From Copromyces sp. CBS 386.78 (lineage: Eukaryota > Ascomycota > Sordariomycetes > Sordariales > Sordariaceae), in NCBI GenBank assembly GCA_030685235.1, contig MU839162.1:144238-208237 (forward strand): a stretch of 64,000 bases of DNA. Reading direction: 5' to 3'. The notes under the pieces are model-generated. The model searched no databases. It had not been told where the DNA came from and saw only the letters and a list, made by a program, of their open reading frames with translations. This document shows positions 48,101 to 59,077 of this stretch, piece after piece (position 1 is the first letter of the stretch; every line of letters begins with the position of its first letter). The position numbers and the translations under genes were made by a program.

Positions 48101-49609
48101 ATTGACGGCAATTCACTCGCCGCCCTTGATGAACCGGAAACTCACGGGAATGCCAAAGAATTGTTCTACAGCCTCATCCCGACGATTGACTCGGTCATCT
48201 GCTGCCGCGCCTCCCCTGCCCAGAAAGCCTTGCTCGTCACCGCCATCCGCAACCACTCTCATCAACCGATCAATACCAAAAAGAAGAGCTTCTTCTCCTA
48301 TCTTGTCACCCCTAAACGGACACAACCTCTCACTCTCGCCATAGGCGATGGTGCTAATGACCTAGCCATGCTCTCAGCCGCTCACGTCGGCGTAGGCATT
48401 TCTGGCCGGGAAGGTCTACAAGCCGCGCGTGTAGCTGATTATGCTGTTGCCCAGTTCCGCTTCCTCTCCCGCCTACTATTAGTGCATGGAAGATGGAATT
48501 ACGCTCGCACCGCCAAGTTCATCGTGGCCACCTTCTGGAAGGAAATGTTCTTCTATCTGCCTACCGAGCTGTACCAGCGCTATACCGGATACACGGGCAC
48601 CAGTCTTTACGAATCATGGAGTTTGACGGTACTTAATACGCTCTTCACCAGTTTGTGCGTGATTGTCCCGGGAGTGTGGGAACAGGACTTGAGCGCAGAG
48701 ACCTTGATGGCCGTGCCGGAGCTGTACGTATGGGGCCAGCGGGACGGCGGGTTGAATCTACGGAAGTATCTGGGGTGGGTGGTGGCGGCAGTGGCACAGG
48801 GTGTGGTGGTCTGGTGGGTGTGCTGGGGACTCTACAGTGGGATTGCGGTGAAGGATAATGGGTTGTTTGCTGTGGGCAATTTGGTCTTTACGGTCGCCAT
48901 TGTCTGGACTAACGTGAAGTTGCTGTACGTTCTTTTCCTTCCTTCTTTCATTCTTTTTTAACACGACACTAACATATAAAACAACGACAGCATCATCGAC
49001 ACCCATCATAAGACCGGCATTATCCTCGGCGCCTTCGGCATCACGTTCGCAGGTTGGTGGGTTTGGCAAATCTTCCTCGCCGGCGCCTACGCCCCGGGTG
49101 TCTGGCCCTACGCAGTCCGCGGTGGCTTTTTCTCCTCGTTCGGCCCCGACCCAGCATGGTGGGTTGCTCTTTTCGCTGCCGTCGGCCTGCTCACCGCTGT
49201 CGAACTCGGTTACAAATCCATCAAGAGGAACATGATCATATCCGGTCTCTGGAGGTTGGGATGGAGGAAATGGATGCAGTGGGAAACATGGAAGGGACTC
49301 CTTGCGCTCGGAAGAGGAGGAGCAGCGAGGGGAGCGGGGCCCATGTGGGCTTGGGACGAGGGTGGTGAAGGCAGGAATGTGGAAGAGTGGGATGTGGAAC
49401 TTTGGCAGGCTCTGGAGAGGGAGCAGACCGTTAGGGACACCCTGAAGGGGATGAGTAGGGTGGGCCATGAGGGTGATGGGCCCGAGCCCGATGAGGAAAC
49501 GTTTGAGGAAGAGGTAGATAAGGAGAAGGACAGGGAGGAGAGCCCAGTAACGGACTGCGAGAGACAGGAAAGGTCGGTGGTGGTGGAGAGTGTGCAGACC
49601 GCGAAGTAG
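45113..49609 (+). CDS. P4-type ATPase, phospholipid flippase (possibly Dnf3-like)
   Basis: Join 45113-48924 and 48991-49609; 1476 residues. P4-ATPases use ATP to move phospholipids from the outer or lumenal leaflet to the cytosolic leaflet of Golgi, endosome and plasma membranes, usually with a Cdc50-type partner. Motifs in order: TVYDFLPKQLFFQFSRLANF (first membrane hairpin entry), PADIVLL, DGETN (271-275, actuator dephosphorylation loop), the phosphorylation site DKTGTLTEN (D488), KGAD in the nucleotide-binding domain, MLTGDKRETAINIA, and GDGANDLAML (1078-1087). The C-terminal membrane helices cross the single 66-bp intron (WTNVKLLIIDTHHKTGII). Large, poorly conserved cytosolic inserts and an acidic C-terminal tail favour a Dnf3-type assignment, but this is by eye. 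Two uORFs chain into the start codon. Confidence 0.93.
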
Positions 49610-51138
49610 CATTTCAAGGTCAGACGCTTCTCTGCGCATCTGCGTTGGAAGAGTGGGGAAACAGTTTGGTTTTTGGATTTTCGATTTCCCTTGGATACAT
49701 ACGCATCGAGATACCCTTTCGTACATACACAGCAATTATATTTCTTTATCTCATACATCCATTTTTGAAACATCATCTTTCCAACATCCAACGTCGAAGG
49801 CATTGAGGGCGAGATTATCCGGGAATCCGATCCACCTGCCACTTTCTCTTCAGGAATCACGATGGCCATTGGACACAGTACGGATACGCTATTACATGTA
49901 CCAACAAAATGACAATGACAAAGAGTAGGAGCAAGCAACACTAGCGCAGGTACAGACTGGACACTGACACCCAACCCAACGAGACAGAAAGGGATGGATG
50001 CTCACTGCCAACCCAACTAACCAACCAACAGCAGAGACTCCGCCAGGCTTTCAACCAAGCAGGTTGTTGCCAACCAAATTTTCAGGTAAGAAATCGATTG
50101 TATCTGACAGAATGTTCATTTAACTACTGCAGAGTCCTTCATAGTCAATTCTTGGTGTCGTTAGACCAAACCTACGATCCAACATCGAGATACCCAGATA
50201 GGTATGTAGCAGAAAGCACCGTACTATACTTTCTTTCAAGTTGACATGCCTTTCAGTTACTTGCCTTTTAAAAATCAAAATACCAACCGGAAACACATCG
50301 TAAAGCCAACACCAGTCTTACGCTAATGCCAGGCACCAGACACCAAGCAAGACAGTTAGTTTCCTTAGCTCCCAATTCCCAGTTTCCACGTTCGCCGAAC
50401 GAACCAACGTTGTCCGTTACGCCTTCAAGTCAAGGCTCCAACCAGTGAGTGTCTGTTGCAAGCGCGGGTAACCACCGTATAATCTTCACAAATCCGTTTT
50501 CGGGATCTGACGGGATCCACCAGCTGTGAGCAAATCGAGCATCGCATTCTCTCGAGCCGGATAGGTGTTTTCCATGACGTTTGGCCCTCCGTGGGTTTTC
50601 TCGAAGCTGGGGCCTGCTCTGATCTCTTACCAGTCAGTGGTTGGGATCCAGCTTCGGCCAGATTCCGAAAACGAATTTTCCCAAATTATGCGGTACAGAA
50701 CATAAGGAATGGGAACCGTGGTGGTTTGTGTGCAATGTACCTGCATATGTGCCTGGGCGCCTAGGACTGCGACTGCCACCGTGACCGGGGACGGAGAAAA
50801 TTGTCCTTAAACCGGAGTTGAGAACAACTGTGGTTGAGTCATGGAAGCATTGTCCACAATCTGTTGGTTGGTTGTGCGCTGAAAGTTTGGTTTCGGCTGT
50901 TGATGTAGCTGTCCGTTGGCAGTGAGTTTCTTAGTGTCTTTGCCTCAACAATGATAAGAATAAAGAACGGTTTTCTATGGAGAAACGTTTTAATGAGGCT
51001 TCTTACCAACGGGGTGTTTTGTCAGGAGGAGTCGGGGGTTGTCCAAATGGCAGTCAGCAGGGCTGAATCTGGAATATGCTTATTATAAGAAGATGCTGTC
51101 CGTCCACCATCAACAACAATCGGACCTTATCCGTTCAA
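49610..51138. other. intergenic, no gene seen
   Basis: No convincing open frame over 1.5 kb and no RNA motif. It contains CCAACCAA/CCAACCCAAC runs (about 49970-50030). It lies between the flippase gene and tRNA-Glu. Confidence 0.5.
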
Positions 51139-51230
51139 TCGGGTATGGTGTAGCGGTAACATCGTTGACTCTCACTTCTCAGGAGTGACTGCTCTCTCAA
51201 CAGCCCCGGGTTCGACTCCCGGTATCCGAG
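51139..51230 (+). tRNA. tRNA-Glu(CTC) with 21-bp intron
   Basis: The acceptor stem TCGGGTA (51139-51145) pairs fully with TATCCGA (51223-51229) with one G-T, followed by discriminator G. D arm GTGT/ACAT, anticodon stem GTTGA/TCAAC, loop C-T-CTC-A-C with anticodon CTC at 51171-51173. The T arm is CCGGG-TTCGACT-CCCGG. The intron 51175-51195 sits at the canonical site after base 37. A T8 terminator follows at 51241-51248. Confidence 0.93.
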
Positions 51231-51640
51231 TCTCAAACATCTTTTTTTTCCTCGTTCCTTTTTCCTTGTTGATGTTATCTCGCCTTTTTGCGATGATCTT
51301 CGTGTTTGTTTTCCCTTTTTGTGGTTTTTGTTTCTGTCATGTCTCTGAGTTGTGTTTGGTTGGGCCAGGCGAGGTTCTGATACGCATCTACTCCCTTCCA
51401 GTGGAGATTGTGACGAACAACACCAACAGAACCGACAAAGACAAAGAGAAACCAAAAACTTCATAGTTCCTTGCAGTACCGAATTCTCTTTGCAAGAGTT
51501 CGCCAGAGTTTTAAACCGCCGCAGACTCAAAATAATTGTAACCAACACCCTACCATCGCCCCTTCTGGGCACGAAAACGGTAACCAGCACCTCTAAAGAT
51601 GGTAACCAGCACCCCCATACCCGCTTTTATAGCTGAGTAA
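51231..51640. other. flank between tRNA-Glu and the AT-rich island
   Basis: Ordinary base composition, no gene seen. Ends with a short repeated AACCAGCACC word (51582-51612) before composition changes abruptly near 51650. Confidence 0.45.
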
Positions 51641-54263
51641 GCCGTATACGCACCGCCACCACCGTGTATATACCGCCGCGCGCGCACATTATGAAATCTA
51701 CGTCGCTAATTTATATAAAGCTATTTAGAATTATTAATTTAATTAATTATTTACTATTAAAAAGGTTAATAAAGTTCTTACTATTATAATTCTTATCCTT
51801 ACTACTATATTAGCGGTTATACTAATCGCTATATTTACTATATATATTAACTAGAATATACGTACTTACGCTAATTCTAATACCTGCTATATAAGTATTA
51901 GCCGTACCCAAAGTACTAGGGAGGGTACTAGGGAGCCCCTATATTAAATCCCTATAAGTAAAAGTAGGGTATTAAAAGCAATACTATAAAAATTAGAGCT
52001 CGCTACTTATATTACGTTACTAATATTATAACTTATCCTTCTTCTTATTATTAATTAGAAGGCGGCGGACCGTCCTAATATTAAAGCAACTATTTAATAA
52101 TCGCTAGCGGTCTATAACCGAATTAGCTAAAACTAATATAAGCTAGCGGATAGCCGTAATACAGCTATTACTAAACTAGCGGCGGCTATTGCCAACCTTA
52201 GGGATAGGGAAATAGGGAGGGTACTAGTTTTCGTTAAGAATAATATAATAAAGGTAAGGGTAAAGGAGTTAGAGCTAGAATTGGAATTAGAATTTATATC
52301 CTCTATAACGCTATAAAACCTATTATAAAGCTCTAATATAATTCTTTAAAATTTATTCGAATAAGGGCGGTATTTCCTATTAGCTCTTATATTACTATTC
52401 GTTAAATACTTCTTCTACTTTTACTTCCGCCGCCTCTATTACTTCTACTGCGGCGAAGTATAGAAATTAGTACCCTCTCTCTTATATTTTATAATATTAG
52501 GCGGCGGGGCGCCCCGTCCTCGTCGTAAGAGGGTATACGGCCGTTATTATACCGGTCGTAGTTAATAGGCTATACGGGCTATAATTATCGACTAACTTTA
52601 AACTAATTAATTTTATAAACCTCCGAGTTTAGCACCTTACGTACTAATACTTTATATAGGTAATCTTTTAAATTCGGGTCGGGTATAAAAGTTTACTGCT
52701 GGCGGCTAGGTAGAAGAATTGGGTTTTAAATTATTATAAGACGTTAATTATATATAACGATATTAATAAAGTAAGAAATTTATTAAAATTACGACGTTAT
52801 TTATTAATTAAGCTATCGCTCCCATTTAAGGTTAATTACTAATACTTATTTATATCCTATATAATTAACCCTTCTTAAAGGATTCACTATAGTAATTACA
52901 ATATTAAATATTTATACGGCAGGCTATATTATATTATAAATCCCTTTATATAATTAGTATATAATTCCTACCCTAAATCTTTAAATTAATCGTTATATAT
53001 ATAATAATATTACTACTATATAAATTTAAAGGGGAAGGATAATATTCTAATTAGTAGTTCATTAAAGAATATAACCCTCTTATATTTATATAAGAAGGTT
53101 TACCGTACTTTCGTCGACTCTATATTAAAACGGTCCTTCTAAATAGTATAAATAGAGTAAATATATTTATATAATTAATTAAAAGAGGGGAATCGATTTT
53201 TAAAGAATCTTTTAATAGCCCTATATATAAATTCTATACGGCTAGTTACTTTAATACCGTAATTTCTAAATTTAAAAATAATATAGTTATTAAATTGGTC
53301 AATTTATAATAAATAATACTTACGTAAATATTATATAAATATTATAACGAATAATAATTAGCGAAGAAAATATATAATTTATTATAACAATAGGGGAGGG
53401 AGGGAATATACGAATTTACTATCGAAATTCTTTAACTAGTAATTACTACGCCCTCTTATAGTAACCTTCGTTTTTAACGTATATAACCTTCTACTATACC
53501 TTTAAAAAGCCTTTATATATATTTTTATAAAAGCAGCGATTAAAGTTATACTCTAATATAATATACAGTCGAATTAATAGTAAAGCGCGCGGGCAATCTA
53601 CCTCCCCAATATCCCCTTTAATAATATTAGTACTACTTCCCTCCTCTTCTTTATTTATTATATAGTCTATTATAATAGCATTATCCTCTTCGTCCAAATT
53701 ATTATTAATAGGATCTTCGTCTATATTACCGGGAATATCCTCGTCCTCTTATTTTAAGCCTTAGTATAAAAGCGGGTTAGGGCTACTACCCTCTAAATTC
53801 CGGCGGGTTAGCGGGAGAATTAGTAGGGTAAAGTCGGGAGTAAATTCGTTAATACTTAGACGGCTTAACTAAACCTATTTCTTTTTAATATAATAATTTA
53901 TATTCTTTATAATATACTATATATAGAATTACTACTTTACGTCAAAGTAAATTATAAGGACCGCTTTCTTAAACCCTTTATTAAAATCGGTAATATAGAT
54001 AGCGGAGTCTAGTATATTTTCTTAGATTTCCTTTAGGTATTTAAAGTACTATACAAAGTCCTCTTCTATTTCGCTACTCGAAAAATTAAATACAAAGTTA
54101 AAATTATAACTTAAAGTATTAATATTAATTATATTAAGGAGGGGGAAGTTAAAACGGTTAACCTATTTAGAAAAAGGGAATTATATTACAGGGTTAGCTT
54201 ATATTATATATACTAGTGACAGTAGCTCTCTAAGACTCTTATTACTATTATCGGTTAATTGGC

Positions 54264-54530
54264 TGTACCTCCCGCCATAGACCCACTAGGGTTTATAGCT
54301 CGAATCCTATAAAGGCCCATCTCCCGATCGCACCTCTATACTCTTCCCTTTCTTCCCTCGTACAATTACATATATTAATCATCTACACCTAACCTCTCGC
54401 CCTCTTCCCATAATAATTAATTATACCTTTTAATTATTACGTTCATAATACAAACCTATCTTTTATTACAATTATTTTTCGATCGCGCGCGTATAGGGAT
54501 CGCTTCGTTACGAATCGCTAAGCCTAATAC
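54264..54530 (+). repeat. candidate 5' LTR of the first retroelement
   Basis: A composition jump to higher GC begins at TGT (54264). A TATAAAG box lies at 54308-54314 with a pyrimidine-rich stretch after it, and Gag-like coding remains start further downstream. I found no second copy in the window, so this stays tentative; the 3' boundary is a guess. Confidence 0.3.
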
Positions 54531-54849
54531 CCCCCCTAAGTATCGACAATTGTAATTATAATAATCGCCCAATTAAGACCCCAAACCTCCCTTTACTAAT
54601 ACGTAAGGGAAGGTACTCTTTATCTAATAAATAAAGGATCGCCTCGTTTCGATTATTTTAAATAGTCCTAGTAACGGACTTTCTCTTTTATTAAATAATT
54701 CCAATCGCAGACCTTTACCCCTCTTTTATTTCGAATAATTACTTCTTTTTTATTTTATACTTTATAATAATAATAATCCCGCTTTTTTTTCCCTAAATAA
54801 TAATTTTAATAATAATAATCTCCTTAACTTCGTAATTCCTAAAATTAAC

Positions 54850-56140
54850 GCTTTCGATTTAAATTTACTATATTCCGCCTTTAATAAAACTTTCGAAGTT
54901 AAATTCGATATTATAATTTACTATACCGCGCTTTTTGAAATTTTTAAAAACGTAGCCCTTACTAACCTCTTTAAAAGTTTCGACTAAAAAAATGGCCTAC
55001 CTATTCCTTATAAATATTTCGAAAATGCGGCCGTTATTATTTACTACCTTACTTTCTAATCTATTATCGTACCCTTTAATCGCTTCTATCGTACTAATTT
55101 TATACTTTATAATAATATTACTAATAATTTCGAACGCTTTAAGGAAGAGTTTAAAACCGCCTACTAAATAGTTACCGACGTTTAATTTAGCTTCGATTCA
55201 AAGAATTTCGATTATATTAACCTCAAGTCTATTTATAATATTTTATTCGCAGAATATAACACCCTTAAAATATAAGCTCCCTCTTCTTCTATTAGTAATA
55301 TAATTACGAAAGTAGCTATATCCTCCTCTCTTTACTAAATAGTAAAAAACCCGCCTATCTTTACTGGTAAAGAGATTAGCGGTCCCGTTCGCAAATATAA
55401 AATCTTTAAGGCCTAGCGTTTCCGAATTTAATCCTAATAGAAATATAATGCCGTTCTTTATTTTTTTAAAGATGTTAAGATTATTTATACCGCTATACTT
55501 TTAGGATCCGAAATTTTATCCGGTATTTAAAATAATTTAAATATAATTTAGTCGAATTCTAATAAAGTAAATTAGCGTTAGAAAATAGGCGTTGAATTTA
55601 TAAAATATCTAATTTTTTATTTCTAGAACGTAAATTTCAAAATAGATGCTAGCCGCTATTTATAAGAATTATATATAAAGAATATATTTTTTATAGATTT
55701 CAAATTTAAATTAATTAATTTAATAAATTTCTATGGTTTCGATAATTCGATAAAGGTTTATTATTTTTAGAATAAAATTAATAAACGTTTTTATAACGCT
55801 CTCGCTTACCGTAACCTTCCCCCTAATAATAATTTCAAGCGTTAATTTAAAATTTATTATAATGTCGCTAGCAACCTTAAAAACGTAGATTATTATTAAA
55901 AGATAGTAAACTACTTCCTCAATCCTAATAATAATACCGGTAATAATAATAGTAGCGGAGGTTATTCTAATATTAAAACTTCTACCGATAACGTCCTTAT
56001 TAATTAAGGCGGTAATAAAATAGATTTAAATACTATTAATCTTACAATTTTTATTTATAAGGATATTCTTAATTAGCGTTCCTGTAATAGCCTCTACTAT
56101 TATTATAGTAAGCCCGGCTATATTGCCCGTAATTATACCG
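54850..56140 (+). pseudogene. Gag relic 1 with a RIP-destroyed zinc knuckle
   Basis: Plus-strand translation shows Gag-like helices (PPIFTGKEISGPVRKYKIF near 55350) broken by stops. It ends in a CCHC-type knuckle at 56095-56136 whose four ligands are all Tyr: codons TAC, TAT, TAT and TAT with the spacing x2, x4, x4. The knuckle context SKPGYIARN is that of Ty3/Gypsy Gag. No matching pol follows directly, because a second Gag begins at about 56.7 kb. Confidence 0.6.
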
Positions 56141-56461
56141 CCTCGGTTAACTATAGTTTCTAAAGCCCTTAATTGTTATGGGGCTGCCGCCCAGAGGTCC
56201 TAGTCTAGAAGCCTTCCAAACGTATACAACGTACACCCTATCTCCCAATACAAACCCCTTAAGTATAAGAGCGCTATCCACCGCTCCTTCTATATATTTA
56301 AATTCTTCTTCTCCTTATCGAACCTTTTTAATATATATTTTACCTTGTACCTATACTAACCGTACAAAAACCATAATATTAGGTTCGACTTCACACGTCG
56401 TCCTTCTGTACGTACGTAGTCCTTACTATAGTAGATAGAAATTACTAGCAAATAGATTTTA

Positions 56462-56642
56462 ACGATCCGAATTAATAGAATCAATAGAATTAACAAAATT
56501 AATAGAATTAGTAGAACTAACAAAACTAATAAAATTAACAGATCCCCCAATAAAATTAATAGAATTAGCAAATCCCTTAGCAAAATCCCTAATAAAATTA
56601 ACAATACCCGTAGAACCCCTAGCAGAACCCCTAGCAGAATAG
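56462..56642 (+). repeat. degenerate 9-12 bp minisatellite
   Basis: About 18 units of the type AATAGAATT / AACAAAATT at the left grade into less AT-rich units (ACCCCTAGCAGA, repeated twice near 56615-56640) at the right. On the minus strand it reads as a leucine/isoleucine run, which explains the spurious frame 56356-56604. Confidence 0.75.
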
Positions 56643-56699
56643 CGGACTCCCTCCTTTTAACTCTCTATTTAATACGTTTAATATTTATCCTTTTACCGT

Positions 56700-59077
56700 T
56701 TTCCCTAAGTACGTTAATATATCCGTTCCCCCCTTTCTAAACCCCTTTTCCAACCTTATAATTAGGCTATTTTAAAATGCTAATTAAATTGTAGTTTTCT
56801 ATAATAAATTCGCCGAATATAATTCTAACCGAATTTATTATATTTAATTCAACGGTTAGATTATAGTGCCTACCGTTATATTAATAGTAGCGACTTCTAT
56901 TAAAAAGTCGAAGTAGAAAACTTTCGACTAATTTACTTAGGATAGAGAATTTAATTTAATTTATTTCTTTATAAATTAGTTAATTTTCAAATATAATTTA
57001 GATAATTTAAATAATTTTATTAATAACGATAGGGTCGTATAGTATTAAATTTTATATATGCTCCCCGCTAAGTTGAAATTGTGTATTTAAGCGTTCTAAA
57101 CTATAGGAGGCCCTAATAAATTTTTTAACCATCGGCATTTCTTCGAATACTTTATTTAAATCTTCGGTAATAAATAAAAAATATAAAAAGCGTAAATTAA
57201 GCTACGGAAGATAGTTTAAGTATTTAGAGAGCCTTTAAGCGAATTTTTACTTAAATTCGAATAAATATTTACTACAGCTAATAGTAATATTTAAATTAAT
57301 AATTTTCGCCTTATTTAATTAATTAGCTTACTTTCTAAGGAACTAAAATAATAGTTAGTACTTATAATTATATTAACGGATTATAACGAATATATATAAC
57401 GCTTTTATATTATTATATACAATTTCGAATAGATTAAACCCGGCTAAGCCCTCTAATAAATTTAAAGACAGAATAAAGGTCGCTATATATACGGTTAAAT
57501 ATCTACCCCCTCCCCCTATACGGCTACCGCTTATTCGGCTATTACCGGATCTTTAAAGTTTAATACAGCACTTAAAAATACTAATAGTAATATAATAATA
57601 ACTATTACTAAAATAATTTAAACTTTACGCCGTTTAATTAATAGCGTTAGAAAATAATACGCTAAATAAATTTCCAATGAAAATTATTATAAGAGGAGGG
57701 AATAAGGCCGCTATATAAAATACGGAAGGAATAACTATTTATAAATTTAATATTTATATACCTTAATTATTAATTTAAATTGGGTATATATTTAAATTAC
57801 CTCCGTTACCCTAGTAATTACTAATATTAATACTTACGCCCCCTTACTTGAAGATAACGAACCCAATTCCCCGGCTTCTGTATTTATTAAATAAAGAAAA
57901 GCCTAATTCTAATTTATTATCGGGACCCGGAGTCTAATACTATAATAGCCACTTATATTCCTTTATTTATATTACCCCCTAAAATAATTAAATTTCGAAT
58001 AGCAATTAACGTATTAATATTAAAGGTAGAAGTAATAAAAATACTAATTATTATTTAAGACCGAAACTTCCTATATATATTAATAAATAAAAAATACTAA
58101 TATTACGCCGTAATAAATAAAATTTTTATAAACAACCTACACCTCTCCTAGATTTCTATCGGTACCCGCTAAATTAAAGGCGCCTCCGGAACTATAGAGG
58201 GGGCCGAAATTAGTAAAATAATTATATTTATAATAGAAATTAGCGGATATTATTAATAGGTTAACGCTTACGTAATACCCTAATTAAAATACTTAATTAT
58301 CTTTAGAAAATTTTAGTTTTCTTAAAGCAAATTGTTTTCTATATTATATTAAAAAAGATTTTAGTACGGGAATACTAATAAATAATTCCCTTACGCCAAT
58401 TAACGTACCCTATATATTTAAGAAACGGAAATAAAAATAATTATAATAATAAAGGTTTTATATTTTTTTAATTACGTCCGTAGTTTTAAGAGAGATTACG
58501 TAATCCTAATTATAATAATTTTAATATATAATATAAAGAGGGCCCTTACGCTAAAGAAATTAAAAATTAAAACCGAATTTAAGAAAATAATATTTACCGA
58601 ATTCTACGATTTAATTCCCTTATTTATAAAGTAAGAGGCCGATAAATTAAACTTATATAAGCTAAGTATTAATTACTATATCGAAATTAAAAAGGATATT
58701 AATAGGAACAACCTCCTAATATTAATAGGCTCGCTATATAATATATTTCGAAAAGAATTATTAATTTTAAAGAAAATTTTATAAAAATTATTTAATAAGG
58801 GGTTTATTCGCCCTAACCGTTCCGAAACCGCGGTTTTAATATTATTTATACGGAAGCCGGGAAGTAAATTCCACTTTTATTATAATTATTATAAGTTTAA
58901 TACTATTACTAAATTAAATTGTTATCCTTTTCCCTTTATTAAAAAAATTCTTTATAATTTGAAAAGGGTTAAATAGTTAACGAAAATCGATATTATACAA
59001 GTATTTTATAAAATCCGGATAATAATAGGTAAAGAATAGAAGATAGTTTTTATTATACGGTTCGGTTTATTTAAATA
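56700..59077 (+). pseudogene. Ty3/Gypsy relic: Gag 2, protease region and N-terminal half of reverse transcriptase
   Basis: Continuous plus-strand similarity through many stops. A Gag core (KLRKIV, stop, VFREPLSEFLLKFE near 57195-57265) is followed by a degraded knuckle near 57.67 kb and an unclear protease region. The reverse transcriptase N-terminus runs from about 58.64 kb: KGFIRPNRSETAVLILFIRK, a degraded CVDYRGLN block, YPFPFI, and TKIDI. It stops at IIRFGLFK at 59077, in the middle of the RT fingers/palm. The rest continues at 61423. The element is a fungal LTR retrotransposon and is inactive. Confidence 0.75.
59065..59077 (+). repeat. left 13-bp direct repeat (probable target-site duplication)
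   Basis: GTTTATTTAAATA, identical to 61423-61435. The RT reading frame leaves this copy and resumes from the other. Confidence 0.75.

Noticed and set aside
56356..56604. Leucine/isoleucine-rich minus frame resembling a membrane protein
   Set aside because: Produced by the 9-12 bp minisatellite read in reverse.
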